Shown here: positions 14,302 to 15,002 of the stretch, piece by piece
How positions within the stretch are numbered: the stretch's first letter is position 1
Layout of the letters: each line of letters starts with the position of its first letter
Source: Microbacteriaceae bacterium
GTDB taxonomy: Bacteria; Actinomycetota; Actinomycetes; Actinomycetales; Microbacteriaceae
Assembly: GCA_017744755.1 (NCBI GenBank)
Contig: JAGIAU010000022.1
Coordinates: 1-15,002, forward strand
Direction of reading: 5' to 3'
Length of the DNA: 15,002 nt
Translations under genes and position numbers: made by a program
The notes under the pieces: model-generated
Seen by the model: only the letters and a program-made list of their open reading frames with translations
Told to the model about the DNA's origin: nothing
The model's database searches: none

Positions 14302-15002
14302 GCGGGCTCGCCGTCATCGACAGCCACCACCACCTCTGGGATCGCCGCCGCGCCGCCTACCCATGGCTCGGCCCGCAGCTGCCGATGCTCGACCGGGAGG
14401 TGCTCTTCGACGAGCTCGCACCGCTGCTGCGAGCCGCCGGGATCGCCCGCACCGTGCTCGTGCAGGGCGCCGACAACGACGACGACACCGATTTCCTGCT
14501 CGAGCAGGCGGCCGCGCACGACGAGATCGCCGCGGTCGTCGCCTGGATCCCGCTCGACGACCCCGAGCGAGCGGCTGCTCGCCTCTCCGAGCTGCGCCGG
14601 CATCCGAAGTTCCGCGGCATCCGGCACGGCATCAACGCCGAGCCGGACCCCGAATGGATCCTGCGCCCGGAGGTCACCGAAGGGCTGCGGCTGCTCGAGG
14701 ACGAGGACATCCCGTTCGACTACGTGCCCGTCCGCCGGCGGCACCTCGAGCTCGTGCCGGAGCTCGTCGAACGGCACCCGCGGCTGCGCATCGTGATCGA
14801 CCACCTCTCGAAGCCGCCGGTGCTCCGCGAGGAGCGGGAGCCCTGGTGGACGAACATCGCGCGGGCGGCCGAGGCCCCGACCGTCTCCGCGAAGGTCTCC
14901 GGGCTCATGCCGGCCGGCGGCGACTTCACGCGATGGGAGCCGGACGACCTGCGGCCCTTCGTGGACCGCGCGCTCGAGTGCTTCGGCCCCGAGCGCCCCA
15001 TG
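14298..15002 (+). CDS. Amidohydrolase family 2 (COG3618, L-fuconolactonase-like), 3' truncated
   Basis: The 235 codons present run open to the window edge. GTG at 14298 overlaps the stop of lactonase 2. The N-terminal metal motif IDSHHHLWD (7-15) holds H10 and H12. FRGIRHGIN (105-113), DHLSKPP (168-174) and KVSGL (199-203) follow the order seen in COG3618 TIM-barrel lactonases, a group that includes L-fuconolactonase, L-rhamnonolactonase and related 2-pyrone lactonases. The sequence ends at FGPERPM, just before where the family's GSDWP motif with the catalytic Asp should come, so roughly 40-60 residues are probably missing. It is cytosolic and shares a transcript with lactonase 2. Family assignment is firm, the substrate open. 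Confidence 0.88.
   Translation, partial: MSGLAVIDSHHHLWDRRRAAYPWLGPQLPMLDREVLFDELAPLLRAAGIARTVLVQGADNDDDTDFLLEQAAAHDEIAAVVAWIPLDDPERAAARLSELRRHPKFRGIRHGINAEPDPEWILRPEVTEGLRLLEDEDIPFDYVPVRRRHLELVPELVERHPRLRIVIDHLSKPPVLREEREPWWTNIARAAEAPTVSAKVSGLMPAGGDFTRWEPDDLRPFVDRALECFGPERPM

Overview
The window reads as a piece of a high-GC actinobacterial chromosome. Coding DNA looks roughly 70% GC or more by eye, GTG and ATG starts follow GGAGG-type ribosome binding sites, and the tRNA gene has no encoded CCA. The protein styles suit Microbacteriaceae or relatives, but the genus is not determined. The DNA is almost fully coding. I see no transposase, integrase, CRISPR array or prophage gene.

Layout. (1) 1-1739, rightward: the end of a DrrAB-type two-gene ABC exporter (ATPase plus six-helix permease), closed by a 14-bp hairpin at 1761-1791. 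(2) 1839-1910: tRNA-Lys(CTT). (3) 5917 down to 1913, leftward operon A: fumarylacetoacetase-family hydrolase, NodB-type deacetylase-family protein, thiolase-fold protein lacking the usual nucleophilic cysteine, its DUF35 zinc-ribbon/OB partner, and a 3-hydroxyisobutyrate-dehydrogenase-family enzyme. Two junctions are 4-bp stop/start overlaps. (4) 6058-6969, rightward: an SMP-30/gluconolactonase-family lactonase. (5) 13065 down to 6974, leftward operon B: lipoprotein substrate-binding protein, LivH permease, fused LivM-LivG, LivF and an FMN-dependent alpha-hydroxy-acid dehydrogenase. (6) 13459 to the window end, rightward operon C: a second SMP-30-family lactonase overlapping a COG3618 amidohydrolase (lactonase type), cut by the window edge.

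From 1913 onward this looks like one catabolic locus: uptake of a small organic acid, amide or lactone by a Liv-type importer, lactone opening (two SMP-30 proteins and an amidohydrolase), C-C cleavage (FAH-family hydrolase and/or thiolase-DUF35 lyase), and oxidation of hydroxy-acid products (FMN and NAD(P) dehydrogenases). The two divergent intergenic regions are AT-rich islands that share a TTGAC-TTCGAATA promoter/operator element, so operons A, B and C probably answer to one regulator, which is not encoded in this window. The true substrate cannot be read from the sequence. Part of the set resembles the non-phosphorylative diketo-hydrolase route for 6-deoxysugars, but the thiolase-DUF35 pair does not belong to that route.
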